From positions 33,388,215 to 33,452,214 of the forward strand of contig NC_067122.1 in the NCBI RefSeq assembly GCF_021347895.1: a stretch of DNA of 64,000 bases, in the 5' to 3' direction. Position 1 is the first letter of the stretch; every line of letters starts with the position of its first letter. Below, piece by piece: positions 53,312 to 64,000 of this stretch. The translations under genes and the position numbers were made by a program. The stretch comes from Acanthochromis polyacanthus. Its lineage: Eukaryota > Chordata > Actinopteri > Pomacentridae. A model generated the notes under the pieces. The model had not been told where the DNA came from and made no database searches. It saw nothing but the letters and a program-made list of their open reading frames with translations.

Positions 53312-54214
53312 AGCTCGTGTCCGGAGTTTGAATCGCAGCATCTCCCAAAACACTGTTGGTCCCACCCTCCCTCTGATTTCGCCCCTTTATTTGTGCACGC
53401 GCAGTACCTGACAGAAGTGCTGTAGCATCTTGCCTGTTTTGCAGTTTTCCACTCTTCTACATTTAGTACATTTAGTAAATAATAAAGGAATTAGGTTAGA
53501 ATTCTGTATTGAGTCTAACTTGTCCTAATACCAAAATAACATGAATCTGCTAGGACGAACGAGTAAAGTTTCAATATGTGATTACACTCGTGTATCCCTC
53601 TCGATGACGTTGTTTATCAAACTTAGTGCATTTACGCATGTATATGTGTTACATTGTTTATTTATTTCTATCTAGAGTTCAGAATTGCATGACTCCTCTG
53701 ACGAAGAGTATGTCCCAGACGCCCCAACATCTTCCTCCAGAGGTCGGGCATCTAAACGAAGCCGTCAGGCGGGCTATGGAGGCCGTGGTCGGGGAGCGAG
53801 GCGAGCACCCCGAGCCAAAAAACGTCCTGCAGTCTCTTGGCCTGACAAGCCGTGGGATTGGTAACTTTTCTGGAAGTTGCTGAGCCCTGATGCTCTCTCC
53901 TCCACAAGCAAAACAAATGTGTGCACCGTTGCATAGTGCGTAGCTCGCCCACCTCTGCATGGGCTTGCTTGCTGTGCGCGTAACCGTTGATTGACAGCAT
54001 GACAAAGCGGAAGCTCGAACTTGATTGGTCGGCAGCGACCGGCGCCTTTTGGAATAACATGGGAGTCTATGAGAGGAAGGCGGAGCTCATAAATAAATTT
54101 TCATATCACGTCATACTAACATTATATTATAGTATCGAACTAGACTAACACATTTAAGCTTTGTTAAACAATGATACATGAATTGAAAACAAATGGAAAC
54201 TCCGGACACGAGCT
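53312..54214. mobile_element. TTAA-target DNA transposon, non-autonomous
   Basis: 18-base perfect inverted ends AGCTCGTGTCCGGAGTTT, flanked by TTAA at 53308-53311 and 54215-54218, the target of piggyBac and Kolobok types. Only four bases separate it from the hAT duplication at left. It encodes one exon-like frame (53676-53864) and no transposase. Confidence 0.85.
53676..53864 (+). CDS. exon-like frame, Arg/Gly-rich, in the TTAA element
   Basis: After a polypyrimidine-like tract and TCTAG acceptor at 53671-53675, a 62-residue frame reads SSELHDSSDEEYVPDAPTSS, then RGRASKRSRQAG, YGGRGRGARRAPRAKKRP and ends SWPDKPWDW, stop at 53862. An acidic head and a basic RG-rich tail suggest a nuclear, nucleic-acid-binding protein end. 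The start is not visible; upstream exons, if any, lie in 53330-53670. I do not recognise the family. Confidence 0.5.
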   Translation, partial: SSELHDSSDEEYVPDAPTSSSRGRASKRSRQAGYGGRGRGARRAPRAKKRPAVSWPDKPWDW

Positions 54215-54374
54215 TTAATTGGATTGTGTTAATAAGCCCCCTAAATATTTTTTGGGTGTTGTAACTGTCATCATTCAGTATTTTGTCTGCTACTCATTAA
54301 TTCTGTGAATGCTTAGCTCCACTATAAGTCAGAAATCAGAGGTTAACGGTTCCTTCTGTAAAATATTTACAAAG

Positions 54375-54634
54375 TCCATCTAGCCATTTTCTATGCACCA
54401 CTTAATCCTCATTAGTGTCATGGGGGGGGGGGGGGGGGGGGGGTTTGAATCCTATCCCAGCTGACTTTCGGTGAAGGTAGGTGACACCCTGACACCAGTC
54501 TATCACAGGGCTACACATAGAGACAAACATGCAAACTCCATGTAGAAAGATCCCAGCCCAAACCAGGACACGAACTGGGGATCTTCTAGCTGTGAGGTGA
54601 CAGTGCTAACCACTGACACATTGTGCAGCCCACA
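54375..54634 (-). mobile_element. tRNA-derived SINE, copy 4, with G-run
   Basis: Diverged minus-strand copy, ending in TGTGCAGCCC at right. Inside, the tail side holds an uninterrupted run of 22 G at 54422-54443. The body AATCCTATCCCAGCTGACTT and CATGCAAACTCCATGTAGAA matches other copies. Confidence 0.8.
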
Positions 54635-54639
54635 CTACA

Positions 54640-56150
54640 AAGAGGTACTGTATTATTTTTTTAATGTATGATATTATCGTTTACAGTGTAAACTACAATA
54701 AAATTATTACTGATAGACCATTAGGCGCATGCAGTAATGTTGTAAATGTTTTCTTTTTTTGCATCTCCCCCATGATACGCCAAAAAGAAAGTCTAACACA
54801 CTTCTAGTAGCCCCCCTGAAGTCTATTCTATTATCTACTACTCTATTATCTACATTGCATCACCACCTGGGAGAAAATGCTAACTGTTCTCAAACTATGT
54901 GTAATGTTTTGGATATTATGGTATACAATATTGTGCAAATGTTTTGGGCACCTAGCTATTTAGCTTCCTGTCTTTAATGAAGTACCATCAGGGAGCTCTG
55001 TTTGATCCCAAATTCCTTCTGTTGTGGCACAGCGAGCCAAAGCACACAGCTGGATTAATAAAGAACTTTAGGTACAGAGTCCTAATTAGTATGTTAAGTC
55101 TGGTGATAAACATTATGTTGTATTACTGATTTAATGTAACCAGTCATGTCAGTGTTTATGGTATCGTAATAGCCTCACTTTACAAGTAATTTCTTGTCTT
55201 ACCCTAAGATTTCACTGCTTATAAATCTCTGGCTCTGCTCTGCTTTGTTTCTTTATACTCCCCAGAGTCATCGACCCACCAATCCCTTCCCCTGCCCCTC
55301 TCCCCTTTTCCACAGCTTCCTCTATCCCTCAAGTCATGTAAATCTTTGCTCTCCTTGTCCTTTTCTTTTATTCTGGTGAAGGGGAGAAAGGGTAACATTT
55401 GGATTGGTTCAAACTGTATATACAAGAAAAGGCCAGCCTGACATTTTACACAGCTGCTACATTTTATTACTGTGCATCTGAGCTTGTGTGTGTATGTGTG
55501 AGGTCTGGAGGGATAAATGTGCATAATGAAAGAGAATATGGAGAAGGACAAGAGATGAAGATATATTTTATAGATTGAAGCCTTCCCTCGTCCTTCATCT
55601 GTACCCTGAACACTTCAACTTCTCCCTACTCTCTTAACCTCAATCCTTCTTTCCTCTCATCATCATTTGAGCTTCAATCCATCATCCTGTGGTCATGTTT
55701 TGTCTCCTGATTTGCATTGCATGAAATGTACTCTCTTTCATTGTGTTTTCTCTATTTTGCTTTTTCGGAAGCAAGAAATATCTGTGACAAATCTCCCATA
55801 AAGATGCATTTTCACAGAGATAATTTAAATAGGTCAGTGCTTTGATACAAATTCCTTCACAGTTCCCTTCACAGTTTACACTGCAATCTGTTCTTCTGTT
55901 GCGTTAATTGAAATAGTCATTTTCGATTCATTTCACATTGATTAGACTCAAGTTGACAAACAGTTCCTTGTCGAAAATGTTTTAAGAAGCCTTCATTTCT
56001 TGTGTCTTGCTTCTTTCATGAAGTCATCTATGTTATACAGAACTATGTTCAATAGTGGAACATATACACAATCTGTAGGGACAAAGAGTTGTAAGAAAAA
56101 ATCATTGCAGCTGTGTGTGCATGGCACTATTTAGACTAAAATTTAAACTG
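54640..56150. other. non-coding DNA
   Basis: No recognised feature. A short pyrimidine-rich tract around 55240-55370 gives overlapping frames with no motif. Confidence 0.45.
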
Positions 56151-56154
56151 AAAG

Positions 56155-57003
56155 GCGCCGCTCACTACTCAACGCTGGACTGTGAACAACCAACAATAAG
56201 TTCTGCGCATTGTTCAGTCTAGCTCTCGGTATCTCCTGATCCTGTTTTTGTCTGCTCCCTTCCAGTCTTTACTCCCACCTGTTCGTGTTTCCCCTCAGAT
56301 CCTCCGTCTCCATTCTCCTGCATTCTCCACTGTCCCTCTGGTGTTCTGTGGACTTCATTTCACTCACCTCATCTCCAGATCCAACCTGTCTCTTGCAAAC
56401 CCTGCTACGCCACATGCCTTGTCTACACCTCGACTGCCTGCCAAGCCACACACCTAGGACTCCCTCTGTTTCGTGTCACGGACTCTTCACTTCGTACTAC
56501 CCCCCAGCAAAGTCCCAGCATTTCTCCATGCCAGACTGGTAATTAATTCTGTGATCTCTAGGTTAGTATAGTATATTATTCTGAATTCTGTCGTGTTAGT
56601 ATAGTGTTTTCCTCTATATCTTGTCTGGTTAGTATAAGATGTCTTGTTCATTGCCAACTTTGGTTTGTATACCTGTCTAGTATTTTGGCCAGTTCTCCCT
56701 GGTATTTTTCTATATGTGTATTTCCAACAGTTGTATTTCTGTATTTGTCATCCTGGGTAGGTGTTACCTGTTGTGGGTACTTTATAGTGTTTTTTGCTTC
56801 TGTCTTTTGTTAATTATCTTCTAGCCTGCTAGAGGGCCTTTACCCTTCGAGTCCCCTTAAGTGATCTTTTTCATGGGACTGTTGGTCAGTTCCGACTGGA
56901 GTCTCTAGCATCAGTTGCAGTTCTTCCCGTTGTTACATGCATTGTAATATAAAACCCTTTATTTTACTATCTCTGTGTCATGTCTTATATCCTGCACCTG
57001 ACA
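56155..57003. mobile_element. solo LTR of a gypsy-type element (left end approximate)
   Basis: Ends in ATAAAACCC..GCACCTGACA at 57003 and has C/T-rich sequence with phrases shared with 14272-14770. TG start not clear. There is no coding sequence beside it. Confidence 0.55.
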
Positions 57004-57084
57004 CTCTATATCAGGGGTCTCCAACCTTTTTTAGGATGAGAGCTACTTTGAAACAATAAAACCCATCACAAGCTACTTCTAGTT

Positions 57085-57630
57085 CCCTTATTGGGTTTTT
57101 TCAGGCGTAAACTAACCGTGACGTCACTCGTTGGTTTCAACGCCGAGAAAATGAAGCCCGGATTTTGCTACTTCCTGGTCGCCGTTTTGGATTTTTTGGA
57201 GCCAGTGACGTAAAAAGCGTCATCAAACAGACTGGACCGGAGAGCAACTAGGGGCAGGATTGGCTGAGGACTCTCTTATCCCGCCCACGTTTTACCGCAG
57301 AGGCTTCTGTTGCTGTCTATCAAGTATAGCCACGCCCCCTGGCTCCGCCAACTTTAACGATTTATTTAAAATTCAGTGTTGATTTATTTTAAGATCGGCC
57401 ACCTGATCTCTCATTTTGACCATGAAAACTAACGGGGGAAAAATCCTGAGCTGTAGAAAATCAGTCTATCAAATTTTATTTTTTCCAAAAATGAATTGGG
57501 GTCTATGGAGAAAAAGCTTTTTGGAGCCAACCCTAGCGGACAGCGTGATATTGCAAGTTTTTGACACTTCCGGGTTGGCTTCAATTCTGGAGCCAGATGC
57601 TACGTCCACTATATATACAGTCTGTGGGTT
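57085..57630. mobile_element. MITE inserted in the hAT 3' region
   Basis: Runs from TTTTTTCAGGCGTAAACTAA to GGACGTAGCATC (minus sense) and TATATATACAGTCTGTGG, the end of a common teleost repeat. It contains GGAGCCA repeats and no gene. It separates the terminus from the hAT coding end at 57780. Confidence 0.5.
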
Positions 57631-57779
57631 TTTTGCATGTTTTTTTTTGTTTTTTTGGCCTGTTACATATTTAGCACATTATTATATGCTTACCTTTAAT
57701 GAGATGTTTGACACTGCATGCTGTCGACCAGGGCCTTGTAATTTGGTGTGTATCCTGAGAGGTTCACTCTAATTCAGTC

Positions 57780-59575
57780 ATCCAGGTGAGCATCAGTGAG
57801 ACGGGTTCAGAACTTCGATTTGATAAAGTTCATGTCAGAAAAGGCCGATTCATAAAGACATGCTGAGCCAAACAGCATAGCACATTTCATGGCTCCTGTG
57901 CAGATTTTGGGGAACTTCTTTGCATCCACAAACTTCCAGAAATCATCAGCAGACTTGCGTGACTTCAACTGGATGTCATTTTCTAGATTGAGAATTTCCA
58001 TCGCCAACTCAACAGTACTAAGAGTGAACACCTCCCCCATCTGTTCAGAAATCTCATATATGTCCACACCTATGAAGGGAGTTTGAAATAAATGTGACAC
58101 AGGGCTCTAGGCTCACAAAGTCTGTGAATCTGTCCTTAAACTCCTGACCCAGCCTGGTCAAGAGGTCTGTGTATTTCTAGATGTCTATGGCCCGGGATGC
58201 AGCAACATTTTCTTCCAGCATTTTGTGCACAGAAGGGAAGTGCTGCATTTTCTTTTTCTGCACTTGTTGCAGAAACAGGCCCAGCTTTGCCTTGAAAGCT
58301 TTGACAGCACTAATCATGTCACTGATTGTCTTCCGCTTGCCTTGCAGTTCACAGTTCATGTCATTTAATTTCTCTGTCACATCTGTGAGAAATGCCAGGT
58401 CCAGCAGCCATTCAGCATCAGACAGCAGAGTTAATAACCTCATCTCTTGCTTCCATGAAAGCTTTGATTTCAGTCATAAGTGCTAAAAATCGATGCAGGA
58501 TTTTTTCTCTGCTGAGCCATCTGATTTCTGTATGCAGCAAAAGATCACCATATTCTGATGACAGTTCTTCCAAAAATGACTTAAAACTTCAATGTTGTTT
58601 GGCCTTTGCACAAATAGAATTTATTATCCCGATGACAGGTGTCATGACTTTGGCATAGATGGCCTGTTGGTGGAGGATACAATGATAGTTCAAAAATTCT
58701 GGAAAATCTGGGTCTGGTTTGCAGTTTGCAATAAAGTCATTATGTCTCCCTGTCATAGCTGGACAGCCATCAGTTGTTACTGACACCAGTTTTTTTAACG
58801 GCACATTTTTTTGTAGTAGTAGTTTGAAGTAGTTCTTCACTGCATTATAAATATCCACGCCTCTGATTGTTGTTGTCAAAGGTAGCAATGTGAGGAATTC
58901 CTCTTTAACAGAGAAGTCTTCAAACACCATTCTTATGAAAACCACTAACTGAGCAGTGTCGCTTGAGTCCATTGATTCATCACACTGAATTGAAAACCAT
59001 CTGCAGGTGCCGATGTCCTGGTCCAGCTGCCCCTTTGCATCCTCTGAGAGCGTAGAAACTCTCCTTGCCTTCGTATTTGCGCCTAGCTGCACCTCTGATA
59101 TAGCAGACAGGATTTCTGGGCCATTTTTGTGATTCTTGAAAAAAGAATCAGCAACAGGAGTCATTGCATCCTTAACAAAGCTTCCATCTGTAAAAGGTTT
59201 TTTGTGCTTTGCTAGATGATGGGCCACTTTGAACGATGCTTCGGTCACAGCCTTGGCTTTCTTCGCTGGTTTTACAAACAACGATTGCTGTCGTTGCAAT
59301 CCCGCTTTCCACTCGCTCACCTTAGCTGACCACAGGTTGCTGCCAGATGGAAAATCGCAGTCAAACTTCTTGTACAGTGTGGTGAAGTGTCGCTCTACAT
59401 TGCTTTTCTTCCCGACTGCAACGCTGGTCCCACAAATCAAGCACACACACCAGTTTTTCACACTTGTGAAGAAATAGTCCGTCTCCCACTCTTGATGGAA
59501 ATGGTAGGCCTTCTGTTGTTGTTGTTTTTTTGTTTTTTTTGATGGACCTGGTTCCTTCATTGTTTTTTCTCCCAA
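57780..59575 (-). pseudogene. hAT transposase pseudogene (GTF2IRD2-like group)
   Basis: The first frame (59575-58589, 328 residues) has a basic start, a BED-like zinc-binding region CLICGTSVAVGKKSNVERHF, IGTCRWFSIQCDESMDSSDT (first catalytic Asp region) and VSVTTDGCPAMTGRHNDFIA (second Asp region). Frameshifts near 58590 and 58440 lead to pieces with HTEIRWLSREKIL (RW signature), AEWLLDLAFLTDVTEKLNDM and KSADDFWKFVDAKKFPKI with CLYESAFSDMNFIKSKF (C-terminal dimerisation region). It moves DNA by cut and paste; at least two shifts make it inactive. Confidence 0.85.
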
Positions 59576-60063
59576 TGGTACACAAGCGTAAAATAAAATC
59601 TTAATTTGTAACGATAAATCCCTTCACATTAGGTTCAAAAACAATAACCGCTGGCTTAGGTAATGCTAATTAGGGCAGTAATGGAGTTGTAAACACGAAC
59701 TTGATTGGTTGATATTCTTTATCGGGTGGGGGAGGGGAGGGTGGATAGGTGTAGAGTTGTAGTAAGTAGATAGAATTTGCATCACTTCTTTGTTACCGGT
59801 AGCTCACGAGCTATATGCTCTAGATACAGTAACAAGGTCCAACTTGGTAAAGGTGGAGGTCCATGGAAGTGGGTAAAGGTTGAACTGAGTAGCAGCAATG
59901 GATACTTACTTTTGACTGTGAGGTTGTTTAGTCCACAGAAATATGTGCAGGGTCTGAAGGTTCTACCTTTCTTTCCCATCAAGAAGAGCCCAGAGAAAAG
60001 GAGGAATGATGATTCTGGCTGTAAGGGAATCTTTAATATAATTCTCCATGGTGACTTGCTCTG

Positions 60064-60238
60064 GGGGCTGCACAATGGTTCAGTGGTTAGCACTGTTGCC
60101 TTGCAGCTAGAAGATTCCAGGTTTGCTTCCTGGCCTGGGCCTGGGATCTTTCTGCATGGAGTTTGCATGTTCTCCCTGTGCAAGCGTGGGCTTTCTCTGG
60201 GTACTCTGCCTTCCTCCCACAGTTCAAAAACATGCTAG
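60064..60238 (+). mobile_element. tRNA-derived SINE, copy 5, 3' truncated
   Basis: Head GGGGCTGCACAATGGTTCAG, box A region, altered box B (GGTTTGCTTCCTGG) and the first third of the body to AAAAACATGCT. The TGGA tail is missing; the cut is at GTTTGCGGTACACAGG. Confidence 0.8.
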
Positions 60239-60239
60239 T

Positions 60240-63200
60240 TTGCGGTACACAGGGGGAACACGGGTCAGGTCAGTGGGTTCAGCCAGAGGTCACAAGGTGA
60301 TCAGATGCAGGTGAGACAATGCTAGCAGCTGTCTGCAATCCCTACAATAATCAGATGCACTGCGCGCACAGCTGAGATAACAGGAGAGAGGGACAGGGAG
60401 AGTGACAGAAAGGGAGAGAGGGCTTGGCAGGGGATGGGGCTGGAGCAGATTCCATTACACCTTTGTATTATCTGAAAACACTGTGACAGCAATATTATTA
60501 AGTTGAACAAAGTCACATTTCCACATCATTTTCAGCATGGTGCAAGTCTGAATTTGCATACTATAACATTAGTGGATATGCACATTAGCATTGTAGTTGG
60601 AGTTCTATGAAGCACTTCTTTCCACTTTTTACAGCCAAAAATAATTTAAAACATCACAAAGAGCATAAAAGAAACAGCTCAATGTCAAAATCACAAAATG
60701 CATTTCTAGTTCACTTTTCTCTACAATTTCACATCTATTACGAACAGAATAATGATCCAATGGCTTGTCACACTTTTAGTTTTCAGTTTTTACATCAGAC
60801 AGGTGAGCTGCCAGACACAGAGACACAGTTTGTCAGCTGCAAATAATTTGTTACATTGCAACTGTCCTCCAGTTGAGTCCTGAGTATTGAGCTCAGCTGT
60901 CAGGATATAGTTTTTTTTTACTGTTAAAAAAGTGGGGGGGGTATATTATTATCACGCTAAGTTTTAAATGCTTAGGAAATTATAATTTAAAGAAGAAGCT
61001 TTAAGGTTTTTTTTGATAGTTGCACAAGCTGCTGTTGGTGTAGATGCAGTGGGTTGTTTATTTATGCATTAATATGAATTTTAAGTTAGCACTGTTCAAT
61101 CGTGCATGTATGGCAAACATCGCAGACATACAGACTCTTTCCATCACTGTGGTGGATATTTCCACTCTGTGAAGCTTTGAGGAATATGGACACTGATGAA
61201 GCCTGCAAAAGTTTAGCTTGTACTACACAAATTAACAAGGCCATCTGTGAATCTTACTGTTATAGTTACACTCCTCAGAAGGCAATTAGGTCATGATAAT
61301 GCTTTTAAATACAACAGCAGCTCAACTGTTAAATTGTAACTACTACTTCAGAACTTATGGTGTAAAATAATTTCAAATTGCATCACTTTGAGTGTTTGAA
61401 ATGTGTTTTGGGTAAAGTAATCAGTCAGAGTGGGTAAAACTGTCTGCTAGACACTGAGATTTTAAAAAAAAAATCAGATTTGTGTCACATGAGAGACATG
61501 AAACCAGAATTAGGACACTTTGAGCTTCAGTTTTAAAAGAAGTACAGACTATCAAACTTACTATGAACAATATGGATCCTTCTATTAATTCTGCTATTCA
61601 TTTGAAACAGGGTGTCATTTGCCTCTGAACTGTTGCTTCTTTATACAGATTTATACGTCTGTGGTTTTGTCATGCTCATATTGCTTTTTTTAGATTAATC
61701 TTAGATCCTGCATAAAATGAAAATACCATGCATGGAACACTAAATCTAAGTGTGAGATCAGAGTCAGAGTATACAGAACCCATAATAAGACACTGGAAAT
61801 AGAGCCTAACAGGCAGGACATGAGACCACATTCTGATTTGGAGAACAGTCCAACTCTGTGGGGACAAGAAGACATCATTATGAAAAAGAACTGCAGTGAT
61901 TTCTCCAGACAGAACAAAGTATAAAAAAGCTTTCTTTGTCTGTGAAAATGAAAATAGGACAGTGCAGTGCAAGGGTCCTCTGAGACACTTTAATTATGAA
62001 TAGAAAATGAGAGAGATAGAACAGAGGCAATGATTTATTTTTTCTTTTGTCTTTCCCTCTTACTGATGTCTGTGGCAGTGACACAAGAACCAGTTTTGGT
62101 AGGAAGTAAAAGTGATGTGCTTTAGTATGGTCCAATGGAAATACAGTGAAGTTGCATCTTGATAACACTGTTTCCAGTGTGCAGACTAACTACCGAGTGT
62201 AAGGATTCACACAGAACACGTGCAGCACAGCACATGTTTTTGTTCCAGGTCAGTGTGAAATTTTTCCACATAAAATGACAGGAAATTCTGCTGCAGCTTC
62301 ACCCCACCAGGCCATATCTGAAGAGACTTTCAAGGGGTGCGACTTCTGTTTTCTTCACTTTGACCACACATAAACTAAGAAAGGTGATGAGATAAGCATT
62401 TTAAAAGCAACAGTTCACACAGTTAGCATTTTCTCACTGTATTCTGTGTACATGAAAAAAAACAATCTGCACATGCAAACATATGATCTTCTTCAAAACA
62501 CTGCATACATTAAAAGAGTGCATGACCACAACTAAAATGAAAATTCAATTTTTCAGTCATTTATCCAATAGAAATATCAGTAGATTTGATATAAGTAAAC
62601 CCATGTCTCAAAAGACAGTATTGCCTCATTTAGCAGACATAGTTTCTTGTTGGTATTTTGCTTAATGGTCCACCTGTCTTTACCATGGGCTTCCTGAAAT
62701 CTTTGAGCATTCTTCCCTTCAAAGTTTCTTTGGTTTTTAGGGTTTGTTTGTTTGTTTTTTGCATGTAGTGTTTTAAAGTGCCCCAACAACACTTTGATTC
62801 TCTTCACCTGTTAAATAAACTCCGAGTTTAAAAAAATGAAACTTTTACTACAGTTAAATGCAGTCCTACAATAAGCAAGCTTTCAGTGCTGAGGTGAGGT
62901 GATTTTCTTTTTAAGGACAGTCTCTAGAAATAACATGTTTTCTTGCACTCATAATTGCCTTTCAAATGTTGTCCCTTGGCTGTGGTGCTGTCATTTCCTC
63001 AATAATCAGATGGTACCTTTTTAAAAATGGAGGTGTTTTGACATTAACAAGTAGCTGACTGAAAATCTGTTTTCTGTTCAAATTTACCAAGGAAAGGCAG
63101 ATTAAAAATGGATCTGCAATTGTTAGGCACTGAGTGATGCACTGGGTCTCTTGAGGAGAGAGTTTATCCCTTTTTGAGCTACAAGGAAGATGCCTAAAGT

Positions 63201-63590
63201 ACGAGAAGAGTTTGTTATATTTGCATTGACTCGTAGATTGTATCAGGATTTAAACAACTTGATTGTGATAGTGTCTTAAACACAAGTGAAAGAATTCTTC
63301 CTGTTAATTCCTTCCTGTACATGATATTAAAGTGTGACTTCATAGATGGAGGCGTAATGGCAGGGAGGTCCCAGGGATTTTAATGTTTGCATTCACATGG
63401 CGGGCTTTAATAGGAACTTTCTTCACATAAAAATGAATCAGTGGCAGCTGGCAGACCTCCCATCTAAGGGAAGAAGTTGGAAGGTTTGGGCACGGCAACT
63501 GAAAACAAATGGGTGTGCAGGGTGTAAAGAGAAAATTACTCTCTTTCCTTCTATTAAGGAAATTTCTATTTACTGTTAGCTGAAGACAGA
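60240..63590. other. non-coding DNA
   Basis: About 3.3 kb of AT-rich DNA with no recognised repeats or coding evidence. Confidence 0.45.
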
Positions 63591-63596
63591 ATACAG

Positions 63597-63867
63597 GTTG
63601 CAATTGAAGAGTTCATTTGCAAAAACAGGTAACTCCATTTTATACATTTTCAGAAAACCCTTTTTTTATTGTTTACTTGAAATAATAATAATAATAACAC
63701 TAATAATTTATTTTTTCTCTATTTTGTCATGTATTTTCCTACTGAGTCAAATCCACTCAACTTCAGTTTGATTGATATTATCTGAAGTAAACAATAAAAA
63801 AAAGTTTTCTGAAAATTTATGAAAACGGAGTTATCCGTTTTTGCAAATGAACTCTTCAATTATCAAC
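63597..63867. mobile_element. hairpin MITE, 81-82 base arms
   Basis: Arms 63597-63677 and 63786-63867 (GTTGCAATTGAAGAGTTCAT.. / its complement ..ATGAACTCTTCAATTATCAAC) are inverted repeats at about 85-90 percent identity. The loop is about 108 AT-rich bases. No coding region. The target duplication was not resolved. Confidence 0.8.
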
Positions 63868-64000
63868 TGCAGTCACCTTTAATCATCCCATAGATCCTAC
63901 GAGTCACCCCAAATTGTCCTACAGGTTATCACCTTTGAACCCTGTTTCTACTTACTTCACACAAACAAAGGCTGTTATCATGTTCAGGCCTTCTCTCCCT

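Larger units (their letters stand above)
57012..59830 (-). mobile_element. hAT transposon, decayed, with an internal MITE
   Basis: Left end CAGGGGTCTCCAACCTTTTT is a typical vertebrate hAT terminus. The right end is not clear: GTAGCTCACGAGCTATATGC near 59805 looks subterminal, but the expected inverted terminus is not found. The transposase is on the minus strand. At about 57085-57630 an unrelated repeat ending CTATATATACAGTCTGTGG is inserted in the 3' UTR. Boundaries to the right are approximate. Confidence 0.75.

Noticed and set aside
57416..57772. 118-codon plus-strand frame
   Set aside because: Lies across a MITE and the hAT 3' region; hydrophobic stretch comes from T-rich DNA.

Overview
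The window reads as nuclear DNA of a ray-finned (most likely percomorph teleost) fish. The evidence is the mix of families: Tc1-like, hAT, PIF/Harbinger and TTAA-target DNA transposons, CR1/Rex1-like and L2-like LINEs, a chromodomain (sushi-type) Ty3/gypsy element, a mag-like gypsy element, a Penelope-like fragment, and a tRNA-derived SINE with a TGGA tail that is present in about six copies. No complete host gene was found. The only candidate host-type coding piece is a C2H2 zinc-finger exon near 34.3 kb, itself probably a fragment.

Layout. 0-13 kb: mostly plain AT-rich DNA with a deleted Tc1 derivative, GT and AC microsatellites, SINEs, a 1.06 kb Harbinger derivative (4341-5395) and a 0.55 kb inverted-repeat element with a Myb/SANT-like ORF. 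13-17 kb: a 106-bp foldback remnant, L2-like, LTR-like and CR1/Rex1-like fragments. 17-31.2 kb: the richest region. A sushi-type retrotransposon with both LTRs (18427-31210) has been invaded at least four times: a 7-bp-target-site foldback element (18730-21060), a LINE (21223-23715), a solo LTR (25399-26496) and an unclassified DNA element (26763-28122). The foldback carries a 1.3 kb block that is an almost perfect inverted copy of DNA lying just outside the retrotransposon (17019-18315). 31-38 kb: Tc1 pieces, SINE, zinc-finger exon, Penelope-like fragments in inverted orientation. 38.1-41.9 kb: a gypsy gag-pol with 1127 uninterrupted codons but no 3' LTR. 42-45 kb: inverted-repeat element, 38-bp tandem array, dispersed repeats. 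45.1-48.5 kb: a Harbinger inserted in another Harbinger, with a truncated transposase and a nearly intact two-exon MADF gene. 48.5-49.7 kb: LINE. 51.2-54.2 kb: hAT-like elements with exact 8-bp target duplications, a foldback copy and a TTAA-target element. 56.2-59.8 kb: LTR and a decayed hAT transposase. 60-64 kb: plain DNA ending in a hairpin element.

How the parts work together: this is a transposon graveyard, not an operon or pathway. Insertion order can be read from nesting, and the two sushi LTRs give an internal empty-site control that proves the foldback insertion. Boundaries quoted to the base come from target duplications or inverted termini; others are approximate. Family names come from recognised protein motifs and termini; no database search was possible.
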